Origin: Neurospora tetraspora | Lineage: Eukaryota; Ascomycota; Sordariomycetes; Sordariales; Sordariaceae | Direction of reading: 5' to 3' | Length of the DNA stretch: 64,000 nt | NCBI RefSeq assembly: GCF_033439725.1 | Contig: NW_026944383.1 | Coordinates: 4,092,001-4,156,000, forward strand | In this document: one piece after another, positions 12,098 through 22,089 of the stretch | Numbering within the stretch: position 1 is the first letter of the stretch | Layout of the letters: every line of letters begins with the position of its first letter | Made by a program: the position numbers and the translations under genes | Notes under the pieces: generated by a model | The model's input: only the letters and a program-made list of their open reading frames with translations | What the model was told of the DNA's origin: nothing | Databases searched by the model: none

Positions 12098-13711
12098 ATG
12101 TCTGCGGACGACCAGGCTTTTCTGGACGTGGTAAGGAAACATACACAATGCCACTCGATCCCCGCATGGAACCCCACTAACAACGGCCCGGTTCGGTTAT
12201 AGTTATCGTCCCTACCCGGCGATATCAAGCGATACTCTGAAGATGTCGCCAACATCGTAAACGAGAACGTCGACAAGATTGCCGAGACCGTCAGAAACAC
12301 CCTCGCGACTTCGCAATGGGTACCAGAACAGATCCGCCCTCGGCTGCCGCCGCCAGCGCCTTCAGCCGAGCTGTCGATTTCGCTCTACGACAGAGTTGAG
12401 AGCTGGGTGTTGAGGAACAAAGTCCTTACCACTGCCATCGTCCTGGCCACCGGCACCATTCTATATCGGTCATACACAGTCAACGCCTACGCAAGGAAGA
12501 CTAGGCGGGCAAGGCGGGCGCGCAGCGGAGGACGTATGGATGTCGTTGTTATTGCGGGATCCCCCAACCTACCGTTGACCCGGTCGGTTGCGCTGGATCT
12601 GGAAAGGAAAGGCTTCATCGTCTTTATCGTATCCAGCGGGCCGGAGGATGATATTGCTATCCAGAATCTAGCACGCCCCGATATCCGACCTCTGGGCGTC
12701 GACACCACCGATCCTCTCAGTGCCAGCGCTTCCATTGAGCGTTTCACGACATACCTTCAGTCACCCCACGCGGCAGTGCCCAACAGCAAGCGACATCGGT
12801 TGCACCTTAAGGCCGTCATCCTCATTCCATCTTTGAACTACCAGACCTCGCCCATCGCTACCATCCCTCCCTCAGGCTTCGCGAATCTATTCAACACACA
12901 CCTGCTACACCCTATTATAACACTCCAGGCCTTCCTCCCCCTACTTACCGCTCGCCTGGGTCCTACCCCCTCAGCCGAATCCCCATCATCCGGAACCGAC
13001 AAGAAGAAGGACAGCCCCAAGATCATCGTCTGCACGCCCTCCATCATCTCCTCCATCAACCCCCCCTTCCACGCCCCCGAAGCAACCGTGTGCTCTGCCC
13101 TCTCCGCATTCACCGAAGTCCTGACCGCCGAGCTCCGCCCGCTCGCCATCCCCGTCACCCACATCCAGCTCGGCACCTTCGACTTTGCCGGCTTCACGCC
13201 CGCCTCGACCGTGCGCGAGCAGTGGCAGGAGCGCAACCCTTCGGGTGTCCCGCTGCGCGCGCTCGAAGCGAACCCCCAGGACGCCGAGTCCCTCCTGCCC
13301 TGGCCCGACTCGGCCCGCCACGCGTACGGCAAGAACTTTGTCAGCCAGTCGAGCTCGGCCATCAGCGCGGGCCGCATCCGCGGGATGCGCGGCAGCTCGT
13401 TGCGGGAGCTGCATAATGCTGTTTTTGACGTGATTGATGGGTCCATCACCAAGGGTACCGTTCGCGTCGGCCTCGGCGCGAGCGTGTATGGCTTCGTGGG
13501 ACGCTGGGTGCCGCGCGGTCTGGTGGCGTGGATGATGGGGATCCGGAAGGTGGACGAGTTGGCGGCGTGGCAGTCGAGTCATAGCTCGTTTAACAGCCCA
13601 CGGTCGGGTGGCTCGGTGAGGTCTATGGGAAGCGAGAATGGGGATGAGGAGGAGGTGGGGACTGGGGCCCGCACGTCGAATGAGTCGTTTGTTGCGGTGC
13701 CGATGGAGTAA
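12098..13711 (+). CDS. DUF1776 family membrane protein with SDR-like fold
   Basis: A 33-nt first exon (12098-12130) joins 12203-13711 to give 513 residues. After an amphipathic N-terminus there is one membrane segment near residues 85-103 (VLTTAIVLATGTILYRSYTV), then a basic patch. The long C-terminal domain begins MDVVVIAGSPNLPLTRSVAL, resembling the nucleotide-binding strand of short-chain dehydrogenases. The family is fungal and I know of no assigned reaction. A usual SDR YxxxK catalytic pair is not obvious, so it may be a non-catalytic relative. The tail (after about residue 460) is Ser/Gly/Glu-rich and disordered. The topology suggests a membrane anchor with a large soluble domain. Confidence 0.8.
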
Positions 13712-14156
13712 AATTGGTCACACGCGCATGGTGGGATGGATACAAAAGAAGGCGATGTCTATTTAGTCAGACAGGTGCCATAGCATTTCAGACGGTGGGT
13801 TAAATATCATTTGGTTATGGGTACACTAGGTAGGGGACGGCGTTATTGTTTTTGGATCCCCTCTCTCTTGGTCTATTTTGGAAGAACATACAGATCATAG
13901 CTGCTCAATAATCTTAAGCTAGCAATCCCTTACAATAATCATACAAGTTTGTGACTCGAATCTTAACCTACAGTCAATGGATATAACCCTCCCTGCCTTG
14001 CGCCGTTTGTCCCATTCCCTATTCCCTAATGCATACCTGATCCTTGATGCCAACTTCTTGGGCCTCTTTATCATACTCAAGCTTGAGCTTGAGTATGTCC
14101 TCTTTTTCATGTAGCTTTTGATCGGCTTCTCTGGCGACTCTGGGGTGGAAGCTCTC
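13712..14156. other. Convergent 3' region, DUF1776 and Yth1 genes
   Basis: This is the shared 3' flank of two convergent genes. It contains an AT-rich stretch and a 10-bp inverted repeat with a 6-nt loop at 14072-14097 (catactcaag / cttgagtatg). No coding sequence is seen. Confidence 0.6.
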
Positions 14157-15095
14157 CTAATGACCTTTACCCCTGAACCCTCCCCTTCCTCTTCCCCTCC
14201 ATCCTCCTCTACCTCTGCCTCCTCCTCCTCCTCCAAAGCGATCTTTATGACGATCATGTGGACCGCCGTCCCTGTCGCGTCCCTGCATCATCATCTCCCT
14301 CTCCCTATTATCCCTATCCCGCTCCCTCTCTCGGTCCATATACTCATTCGCGCCCGTCGCCTGTGCCATTCCTCCACCGTGACCACCCATGCCATTAGCA
14401 TCGCCCATACCCTGTTGCTGCTGTTGCTGCAGCAGCATCTGATCCGCCTCGCCCTTGGCCTTCGGCTTCTCCATATCCTTATCCGCCGTCCACCTCGGAT
14501 GCGCGCCCTCCTTACAGCCCTTCCCATCCGGACAAAACCCGGCCAAATAGTACAAACACAGCTTCCTCCTAAAATGCTTCTTGTCGCACCTCGGTCCCAG
14601 CGGACAGAACCCCCTCTCATAGTGCGGACAGGGAGGCAATCTTGACAGCGGATCAATGTGCAAGTACAGACACTCGTCCCCGTTGCTGCAGTACCCGTTC
14701 CTGACGAAGAAATTGCACTCGGGCATCTTGCGCAGGTTGTACTCGTGCAGGAACTCGCACGACTCGCCCTTTTTGCAGAGGCCGCGGAGCCAGTGCTTGC
14801 AGACTAGCGAGCCAAAGCCGCCGCTGAAGGTGTTACCGCCGCCTCCGCCTCCGTGGGAGGGGTTGTTGGAAGAGGTGACGTGGCGCTCGGGACAGTGGGA
14901 TTTGAGCGGGCAGTTGCCGGATGCGTAGGCTTTGCAGATGGGTCGGTCGGCGGGGAGAGAGTGTTGGTAGGTGCGCTGGAGGAAGGGCGTGAAGGAGAAG
15001 GCGTAGCGTGGTGCGGTGTGGGTGAGCATTTGGGTGATTAGTTGTTGCGGTCCTCCTGCCTCTGCGGAGGTTGTTGTTTGTGTTGTTGTCGCCAT
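14157..15095 (-). CDS. yth1: CCCH zinc-finger mRNA 3'-end processing factor Yth1 (CPSF30)
   Basis: This is a single exon of 312 residues. Five CCCH fingers are visible in tandem at about residues 54-72, 99-117, 127-146, 156-174 and 180-199, each beginning C-x4-Y/F or similar and ending C-x3-5-H. That is the arrangement of Yth1/CPSF30, the RNA-binding subunit of the cleavage and polyadenylation factor that recognises the AAUAAA signal region. Between fingers 1 and 2 there is an insert with a Gly run. The C-terminus has a Gln run, then an Arg/Asp/Glu and Gly/Arg-rich tail ending in RGG-like repeats, which is common in fungal orthologues. The start is the first in-frame ATG. It is divergent from the quinone oxidoreductase gene. 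Confidence 0.92.
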   Translation of the reverse strand: MATTTQTTTSAEAGGPQQLITQMLTHTAPRYAFSFTPFLQRTYQHSLPADRPICKAYASGNCPLKSHCPERHVTSSNNPSHGGGGGGNTFSGGFGSLVCKHWLRGLCKKGESCEFLHEYNLRKMPECNFFVRNGYCSNGDECLYLHIDPLSRLPPCPHYERGFCPLGPRCDKKHFRRKLCLYYLAGFCPDGKGCKEGAHPRWTADKDMEKPKAKGEADQMLLQQQQQQGMGDANGMGGHGGGMAQATGANEYMDRERERDRDNREREMMMQGRDRDGGPHDRHKDRFGGGGGGRGRGGWRGRGRGGFRGKGH

Positions 15096-15697
15096 TGTGG
15101 CGGGTGTGTGAGGGGGGAGTGAAGGTGGTTCGCCGGCGCGGTTTGGGTTTCGAGGTTGGTAGGCTTGATTTGTCGCGATCGTTTCGTAGAGGTACGTAGT
15201 TCGGCGACGATTGGTAATGGATTTTGCCTAGAGAATGCGCGGCTCGTGATTGTGCACGCTGAACCAAGTGTCGGGTCCTTTGCTACGGATTCGTGACTTC
15301 GTGTTGAGATTAGGCTGGGCGAAATGACGCACAGCGGTTTGCGCCGTCAAAATTGAAGCAAGTTGTGTTTGGGAGTGGTGAATTGAATGGGTGAAAGATG
15401 CAAGTCGCGAATTGATTGTTGGAAATCGATAAGACGTGGGCTCACCGAGATCCAAGGTGAGTGGCCAATCAGAGATCATCATCCACCCCGGTCTGGGCTA
15501 CCTCGGCTTCCCTTACACTGGGCCACCCCCGCGATGGCCATCGGCATCCTACCTAGTTGTATTCGGCATCGTTTAACCATACCGTCAATTAATAAAAGTC
15601 TGTTATTCTTTCACTTTTTGTATATCTCACTTGTGTTTCTGCGTTGGCTTCCACTTGATTTAGTCAAGCATCCTATTACTCCACATACCCTTCCAAG
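15096..15697. other. Divergent promoter, yth1 and quinone oxidoreductase
   Basis: About 600 bp lie between two divergent start codons. I see no coding sequence. The part next to the oxidoreductase is AT-rich (ttaataaaag near 15590), possibly a TATA-like element. Confidence 0.5.
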
Positions 15698-16897
15698 ATG
15701 AGAGGCATTCAGGTGGCACAGTATGTTAAGGTATGTATGTCCTATCTCGATCATCCGGGACATCTTTCCGCTTTATGGTTCTAACATCACCTTTAACCCA
15801 GGGCCCTCAAGAGCTCAAGGTCACGGATCTTCCAGACCCAGCGCCTGCTTCAGATGAGTACTTGATCGAAGTTCACGCTGCGGCAACCAACTTCTTCGAC
15901 ATTCTTCAGATTCAGGGCAAATACCAGCATCAACCACGTATGGCTTGTTTGCTCATCCCCGTTCACATCGCATTTCTTATACTAACCTTCCCTCTTAGCA
16001 TTTCCCTGGGTATCAGGTGCCGAGTTCGCCGGCGTGGTTCTCGCCACACCTTCCGGCTCCAAGAACCCCAAGTTCCCTGTTGGCTCCCGTGTGTTTGGAG
16101 CTAGCCAGGGTGCCTACGCTACCAAAGTGAAGGCCAAGGAGACGACACTCCTCCCAGCTCCTGAAGGCTGGTCGCTTGTGGATGCTGCCGGTCTCTTCGT
16201 GACGGCACCAACGAGTTATGGAGCCCTCGTTGTCCGAGCCGGCGTGAAGAAGGGCGACTGCGTCCTTGTTCACGCTGCGGCCGGTGGTGTCGGCTTAGCC
16301 GCAGTCCAGAGTTAGTGACATATCTATCTCCATAGGGTGAACCACTTGCTGATCCCATAAATAGTTGCGAAGGCGTTTGGAGCAACTGTCATTGCTACGG
16401 CCGGAACCAAGCACAAGCTCGAAGTCGCCAAGTCCTTTGGCGCGGACCACGTTGTCGACTACGCGGACCCTAAGTGGCCCGAGGTCGTGAAGAAGTTGAC
16501 CCCTAAAGGCAAGGGTGTCGACATTGTCTACGATCCCGTCGGCTTGGTAGATCTGAGCACTAAGTGCACTGCGTGGAATGGCCGTATCTTAATTGTCGGT
16601 TTCGCTGCCGGCAAGATCGAGAAGGTGGCGATGAACAAGGTTCTTCTCAAGAACATCAGCCTCGTTGGTATCCATTGGGGCCAGTATGCCGTTCACGAGA
16701 AGGAGACGGTTGTGGCCGTGTGGCAGGGCATCATGAAATTGATTGCCGAGGGCAAGTTCAAGCCGACTGTGTTCAGCGACAAGGAGTTCGTCGGTCTTGA
16801 AAAGATTCCGGATGCGTTGATCGCTCTGGGAGGCCGTGAGACCTGGGGCAAGGTGGTGGTCCAGGTCCCGCAACAGGAGGGGAAGAGCAGGTTGTAG
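15698..16897 (+). CDS. NADPH:quinone oxidoreductase, MDR family
   Basis: Exons 15698-15730, 15802-15937, 15999-16310 and 16365-16897 encode 337 residues. The GroES-like N-terminal half includes AAATNFFDILQIQGKY and PFPWVSGAEFAGVV, which mark the zinc-free quinone oxidoreductase branch of the medium-chain dehydrogenases. The cofactor-binding segment HAAAGGVGLAAVQ, then IAKAFGATVIATAG, spans an intron and has the AxxGGVG form of NADPH-dependent members. No structural or catalytic zinc Cys ligands are seen. The reaction is probably one- or two-electron reduction of quinones or enones. The start is supported by the conserved run into VTDLPDPAPASDEYLIEV. It is cytosolic unless the short N-terminus hides a signal. 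Confidence 0.9.
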
Positions 16898-17361
16898 GTT
16901 GTATAGATAGCTTCACTTCCATTGTCGTGTCGGTTGTTGTCAACTACAAAATCTCAAATCCAAATCTGTTTGAAATTTAAGTACTTTCACCAATAACCCT
17001 AACCCACATTAGGCCATCCCTCTTGTCTTCTGGCTCTGCAACGGGACTTGGGTGCCCCTGCAGCGGGACGACCCCGCTGGATCTTTGAAGTGGGAATTGG
17101 CCGAGCACGTCAGAGGGGCATGGCCCTGGACCCTGGGCGTTCAGACGTTTCCTCGGTGTCCCTCCGAGTCCGCCCCCAGGCAAATCCAGGCCGGCGGCCG
17201 GGATGTGGATTAGAAATCGCGACTCATTGAAAAATGGCGCCGGGACAACGCGCCTAGTCTGGAATCACCTGGGCTGTCTGACTAGATCGCAGATTATTCC
17301 TCTCCATTCAGTGACCATCCCCGGCTCTGTTTCCGCCACTTGCATCTTGTTCTCTTGTTAG
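16898..17361. other. Intergenic, upstream of thioredoxin reductase
   Basis: No gene is seen. A telobox-like aaccctaaccc lies at 16995-17005. Just before 17362 the sequence ttgttctcttgttag looks like a possible splice acceptor, which matters for the upstream extension described next. Confidence 0.5.
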
Positions 17362-17529
17362 ATCCGTTTCCCGAGAGAAACCCCACCAACCGCCAAACTG
17401 TTTTCCTCAACCTTTAGAAGAACTCTCCGATCCAGCGCATCTGGTCTCACAGTCGCTGCTGCCGCAACCGCCTTCAAGAAAAACACTACGGTTCAACCTG
17501 CCGAACTTCAGGCCATCACAAAAAGAAAC
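17362..17529 (+). promoter_or_regulatory. Stop-free, presequence-like leader in frame with thioredoxin reductase
   Basis: From the TAG at 17359-17361 to the ATG at 17530 the reading frame is open for 56 codons without an ATG. A CTG at 17398 (context gccaaaCTG, A at -3) would begin LFSSTFRRTLRSSASGLTVA and continue to AITKRN before the usual Met. The segment after CTG has seven Arg/Lys, one acidic residue and many Ser/Thr/Ala, a composition typical of a mitochondrial targeting presequence. It may be used by near-cognate initiation, or through a spliced upstream exon carrying an AUG. Confidence 0.45.
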
Positions 17530-18658
17530 ATGCACAGCAAAGTAGTCATCATCGGCTCTGGGCCGGCCGCCCACACTGCCGCCGTCTACCTGGGCCGCGC
17601 CGAGCTCAAGCGTGAGTCCTACGCCATTGCGGTTGTCGTCATCAGGATACAAAGACCAATGCGCTAACCCTCCCTTCCCATCTATACAGCCGTTCTCTAC
17701 GAGGGCTTCATGGCCAATGGCATCGCCGCCGGTGGCCAGCTCACCACCACGACCGAGATCGAAAACTTCCCCGGTTTCCCCGATGGCATTATGGGCCAGG
17801 AGCTGATGGACAGGATGAAGGCTCAGTCTGAGCGTTTCGGCACCACCATTGTCAGCGAGACCGTTGCCAAGGTCGACCTCTCCGCGCGCCCCTTCAAGTA
17901 CGCTACCGAGTGGTCCCCCGAGGAGTACCACACTGCCGACGCCATCATCCTGGCCACCGGCGCCTCTGCCCGCAGACTCCACCTCCCCGGTGAGGAGAAG
18001 TACTGGCAGAACGGTATCTCGGCCTGCGCCGTTTGCGACGGTGCCGTGCCCATCTTCCGCAACAAGCACCTCGTTGTCATCGGTGGCGGCGACTCCGCTG
18101 CCGAGGAGGCCATGTACCTTACCAAGTACGGCAGCCACGTCACGGTGTTGGTTCGCAAGGACAAGTTGAGGGCCAGCCACATCATGGCCCACAGGTTGTT
18201 GAACCACGAGAAGGTCACTGTCAGGTTCAACACCGTCGGTGTCGAGGTCAAGGGCGACGAGAAGGGTCTCATGAGCCACCTTGTCGTCAAGGATGTCACC
18301 ACTGGCAAGGAGGAGACTCTTGAGGCCAACGGTCTCTTCTATGCCATCGGCCACGATCCCGCTACCGCCCTCGTCAAGGGTCAGCTTGAGACTGACGCCG
18401 ATGGTTATGTTGTTACCAAGCCTGGTACTACCCTCACCAGCGTTGAGGGTGTCTTTGCTGCTGGCGATGTTCAGGATAAGAGGTACAGACAGGCTATTAC
18501 CAGCGCCGGTACGTAAACCCATTCCCCCCCCTTTCTGAAAATGGTCTGGAAAACTTACCAATCCGTTATCCATAGGTACCGGCTGCATGGCTGCCCTCGA
18601 TGCCGAGAAGTTCTTGTCGGAGCACGAGGAGACCCCCGCCGTGCAGGGCAACCTTTAA
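17530..18658 (+). CDS. cys-9: Thioredoxin reductase (NADPH), low-molecular-weight type
   Basis: Exons 17530-17611, 17690-18508 and 18576-18658 give 327 residues. The N-terminal FAD-binding motif is [14 protein letters not shown]. The redox-active disulfide is Cys140-Ala-Val-Cys143, followed by Asp as in bacterial and fungal enzymes. The NADPH motif is [13 protein letters not shown], and a second FAD motif ([16 protein letters not shown]) lies near the C-terminus. The enzyme transfers electrons from NADPH to thioredoxin, supporting ribonucleotide reductase, peroxiredoxins and sulfate assimilation. In Neurospora this gene is cys-9. The ATG used gives the cytosolic form. An in-frame upstream extension could give a mitochondrial form. 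Long antisense open frames over this gene are by-products of its codon use. Confidence 0.95.
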
Positions 18659-19532
18659 AGTTGATTTCTTGGATAGACAGCGTTTCGCGTAAAAAGTTGG
18701 TTCTAAAATAGAGGAATGATACCCGGAGTCTAGCCGGCAGTTTTGAATGCTTGAGAGCCTAGATGTGCCTTGGAAGATAAGCAATGAATGGGCGTTTTCG
18801 TTGCTTTCTCGCGATGTCAGTGTCCGTTTCGGGAAGTTCGTTATGTACATACCCAAAACACCAGCGAACAAGGGTTGGCCTAACTTACTTTGTGGAGCTA
18901 CGAACCCCTTTCCCAAGTAAACAAAAAAAAAAAAAACTAATAACCTCAACAAGGAAGTCACGCATAGCATTGTGACTCACATCTTTGATCCCTTCACATC
19001 AGATTGTCCGGACGAAGTAGGAATAGCCGTCAAACCCAAGAGACTTTTATCTGTTCTGCTATCAATTCATCTAAATTGGCGCTGTATGCATGCGATGATG
19101 GGAATTAGCGTTGAACCCAGTGCATCCATATCCACACCTGGGCCTCCTGCCTTAGCGTGGTCTAAGTACAGGTGAAAGCGTAGGATTCCACTTGCTTGGT
19201 TTGACTGGCATCACCTTCCTTCAGTCGTGAAGCAATGCGAACAAGTTTATGTAGGCGTTTGTTAGAACAGGCAGGAAGCTGTTCGGGCATTCATCCACCC
19301 TGAGGAAAGATGGCAGGCCCTTCCCTTCACTTGTGCTTGGAGGTCTGACTACAACTATTTAAAGAAGGCTTCTTCCCTCTGTTCCTCTACCTCTTCTTCT
19401 TCTTCTCGTTCTCTATCGCGAACACCAACTTCCCAACTGACCTTAACCGGCAGACGCTGAACAAGCAAAGACCAGCAACTACTCAATCTTCCCACTCTTC
19501 CCACTTAATCAGTAATCACATCCTCCTCCAAA
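18659..19532. other. Intergenic, promoter of small Gly/Ser/Tyr gene
   Basis: No coding sequence is seen. An A-run (near 18925) and the thioredoxin reductase 3' flank come first. A TATA-like tatttaaag at 19356-19364 and a following pyrimidine tract (cttcttcttcttctcg near 19392) look like a strong promoter with a leader of up to about 150 nt. Confidence 0.55.
19356..19364 (+). promoter_or_regulatory. TATA-like element
   Basis: The sequence tatttaaag lies about 170 bp upstream of the ATG at 19533 and is followed by a CT-rich stretch, an arrangement seen in strongly or inducibly expressed Neurospora genes. Confidence 0.4.
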
Positions 19533-20000
19533 ATGCCTAGCGGAAACGGATACAGCTACAAGGGCCACGGCACCAACAGCCAGGTATGGTGTAGATACTT
19601 TTTCACCGTTGCTCTCGTCTCCTCTTCCCCGGAAAGATCTCATTACGCTGGCTTGGCCATATCAAGCCCAGTGTAGAGGCAACCGACAATGCTGACACGC
19701 CAACTTGCTGTAGGGCAACCACTACAGCGCCCGTGACTACGGCAACGGATCCAACTCGTACCACTACTCCAACACGTAAGAAAGACCCTGACTATCTCTC
19801 TAGGGAAGTGGAACGACTAATCATTTGGCCAACGACTTGACAGTAACGGATCCTACTACTACTCCAACCCCAACGGTAGCACTTACTACAACAGCGGCAG
19901 TGGCTCGTCCACGTACACCTCGCCCAGTGGTAACTCCTACTCGAGCTCGGGCTCTGGTAGCTCCGGCTCCGGCTCCGGCTCTTCTGGAAACTCCAAGTGA
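19533..20000 (+). CDS. Small Gly/Ser/Tyr/Asn-rich protein, function unknown
   Basis: Exons 19533-19583, 19714-19775 and 19844-20000 join to 89 residues. The peptide starts MPSGNGYSYKGHGTNSQGNH and runs through Tyr/Ser/Asn repeats (SYHYSNT, NGSYYYSNPNGSTYY) to a Ser/Gly tail. There is no signal peptide, Cys or membrane segment. I believe similar short proteins occur in other filamentous ascomycetes, but I know of no assigned role. The three exons share good splice sites (GTATGG, GTAAGA; TAG and CAG acceptors) and keep the frame, which supports a true gene. The low-complexity, aromatic-rich composition suggests a disordered or self-assembling protein. Confidence 0.75.
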
Positions 20001-20345
20001 GATGTCAGGGAGAATGCCGTCTGAATGGTGACGGTTGGAAGCGAGGGAAGATTATCCGGTGATATTCGCTAGGCAAGATGGGGATTAGAGAGGGTTGACA
20101 GGACCATGGCCGTTTTGAGAGCCAGCTTCGTCGCATGAGAGAGAGGCATAGCATCTGATTTGTTTTTGACATGAACCCCAAATGAAAACCCAATTTCGCT
20201 ATCCTGCTTGTCCCGTTGTCCTCCAAGCTTGTGAATTTATCCATCCAAATCGTACTTCCAAGTAACGCATCAAATCCCGTATGTTCAGTCCTCTTTCACG
20301 TCTTTGCGCCAACCAAACCGCTACGGATCATTCTCCAGCCCGGTC
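20001..20345. other. Convergent 3' region
   Basis: Shared 3' flank of the Gly/Ser/Tyr-rich gene and the DUF1772 gene; nothing else is seen. Confidence 0.5.
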
Positions 20346-21230
20346 CTAGTTCCATAGCGAAGCACTCAATCCCATAACCGCAGAAGCAGCAATCATCGCC
20401 GCCCTGCCCAGATTCAACACACCCCATTCATCAACCCAGTACTTTGCCCCGACTTCCACAGCCTTCATATCCACCTTCTCGCCCAAGCCAGCCTCAACAT
20501 CACCGTCTCTCGAAGAATCCTGATCCTCCTCCGCCTCTCTTTCCCTCTCCTTCTCCTTCTCCCTCTCCTTACCCTTCTCCCTCTCCCTCTCCCCACCCCT
20601 CTCCTTCGTCGAATTCTTCCTCCTAACCGAATGCTTCCTGCTCAATCCACCACCATTCCCGCCCGCACCCAACTCCCCAACCTCCACATCCACCCCCTTC
20701 TGCCTCATCGCCCTCTCCACCGCCTCCGCCCTCGCCACCAACCGTCTCTCCACCCCACCCAGCACCACCCACCCATACGGCGCCATGCCCAAAACCAACA
20801 GCGCTCCAGCAACCGCGTACATCCTCCCCCTCTTCACCAACTTCAACCCCTGCAATCCACCGCCCTTCACCACTTCACTCGTATACCTGACTCCAAACCG
20901 CCAAGCCAACAAAAAATACCCCAGCGCCGCAGCGGCGCCGGCCCGGTTCAAAGTCGAAAAAGTCTGCTCGTAGACGCGCCGCCATTGGGTGAGCATGAGC
21001 GGTGTGGGCGACTCGAGCAGGCGCGGGACGAGGAAGAAGGAGAGGGAGAGGGAGGCTCCCGAAGCGGAGGCGGAGAGGAGCACGGAGAGGGATTGGACTA
21101 AGTGGGTTAGGGAGCCGGTTTGCGGGGAGAGGAGGGCGGAGAGGGTTGCTATGAGGGCCGAGGGGGCGAGGGTGCCGGGGTTGGCGGGGCCGGAGGGGGT
21201 CGGTGGTGGTGAGACCGGGATGAAAGACAT
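20346..21230 (-). CDS. DUF1772 (anthrone oxygenase-like) membrane protein
   Basis: This is a single exon of 294 residues. Hydrophobic segments lie near residues 20-35, 45-70 (LSVLLSASASGASLSLSFFLVP), 98-112 (AAAALGYFLLAWRFG), 138-158 (MYAVAGALLVLGMAPYGWVVL) and at the C-terminus (LGRAAMIAASAVMGLSASLW). That is the four-helix pattern of DUF1772 proteins, which include fungal anthrone oxygenases. No polyketide genes are nearby, so that enzymatic role should not be assumed. Between the last helices sits a charged insert of about 60 residues built of Glu-Arg and Glu-Lys pairs, encoded by a CTCCCT-type repeat. The insert is unusual for the family. Confidence 0.75.
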   Translation of the reverse strand: MSFIPVSPPPTPSGPANPGTLAPSALIATLSALLSPQTGSLTHLVQSLSVLLSASASGASLSLSFFLVPRLLESPTPLMLTQWRRVYEQTFSTLNRAGAAAALGYFLLAWRFGVRYTSEVVKGGGLQGLKLVKRGRMYAVAGALLVLGMAPYGWVVLGGVERRLVARAEAVERAMRQKGVDVEVGELGAGGNGGGLSRKHSVRRKNSTKERGGEREREKGKEREKEKEREREAEEDQDSSRDGDVEAGLGEKVDMKAVEVGAKYWVDEWGVLNLGRAAMIAASAVMGLSASLWN

Positions 21231-22089
21231 GGTGGGTTGGTTGGTTGCGGCTGGTCAAAAGGTGGTGGTGGTGGTTTTGAGGAGTTTGATCGAGAAGATG
21301 GTGAGGCTTTCTAGAGCTTGTGATTGCGAAATTCTCGGTCCGTTTGAATGTAGGTAGGTAGCAAGTAGTGGGTGTTATGCGGTGAACCGGCTCGGTGTAA
21401 GTCGAGGTGAGTCTGCTGAGGTAGACTAAGCATTGGAATCGGCGAGGATGTTGTCAGCGCGACAATGACAGTCCCTTAGTACCTCGCCCGTGTTACCGTC
21501 GCCAGGAAGGTCGCGAATCAGGTTTTGGGTGTCGTCGGTGGTGTTTGTTGGTTACGAGGAGCGGAGGTGATACCGTGACCTAGCTGATAAGGTGCTGGGA
21601 ATCTCAATGTTAGCGCCATGACCCCTGTCCCGTTCGCTAGCGCGAGTCGACTCCAACGAGAAAATGATCATCGCTGCCGTCGAAGCGAAGTGCGGGGTGC
21701 GCACCTTCTACGGAAGCTTAGAAGAAATAAAATGCAGAAATATGATCGACTTATGATGTTTCTTAACTGAAGTCTTCCAATTAGCATTCCCCGCATATTA
21801 TGTCATCACACTCATTTCTCTTTTCTCTCGCGCCGCATCGTCAAACATCCCAAACGATGCTATCAAGAGCAACAAATGTTGTGAAAGTTAACGTGAGGGA
21901 GTGGCCTCAGCTGAAGTCACCAGCACAGAAAGGGGCTTTGTTTACATTTTGCCTAATTGGGTTAGCATGTTGCATCGCAAGGTAAGTTGCTCGTTCGGTG
22001 CTGTGTTCGCTGTGGGCTCCAACCGCTTGTGAGGGGAATTCGGAGATGTCTATATAGGCTTAGTGTTTGTGTCAAGTGGGTACCAATGT
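21231..22089. other. Intergenic, upstream of DUF1772 gene
   Basis: No gene is seen. The first part is the DUF1772 promoter. A 61-codon frame at 21800-21985 has no recognisable features. Confidence 0.5.

Noticed and set aside
17407-18651. 414-codon antisense open frame over thioredoxin reductase
   Set aside because: It mirrors the codon bias of the sense gene, shows no family features, and the sense protein is unmistakable.
20444-20626. Pro/Ser-rich plus-strand frame within the DUF1772 gene
   Set aside because: It is the complement of the Glu-Arg repeat tract and has no independent support.
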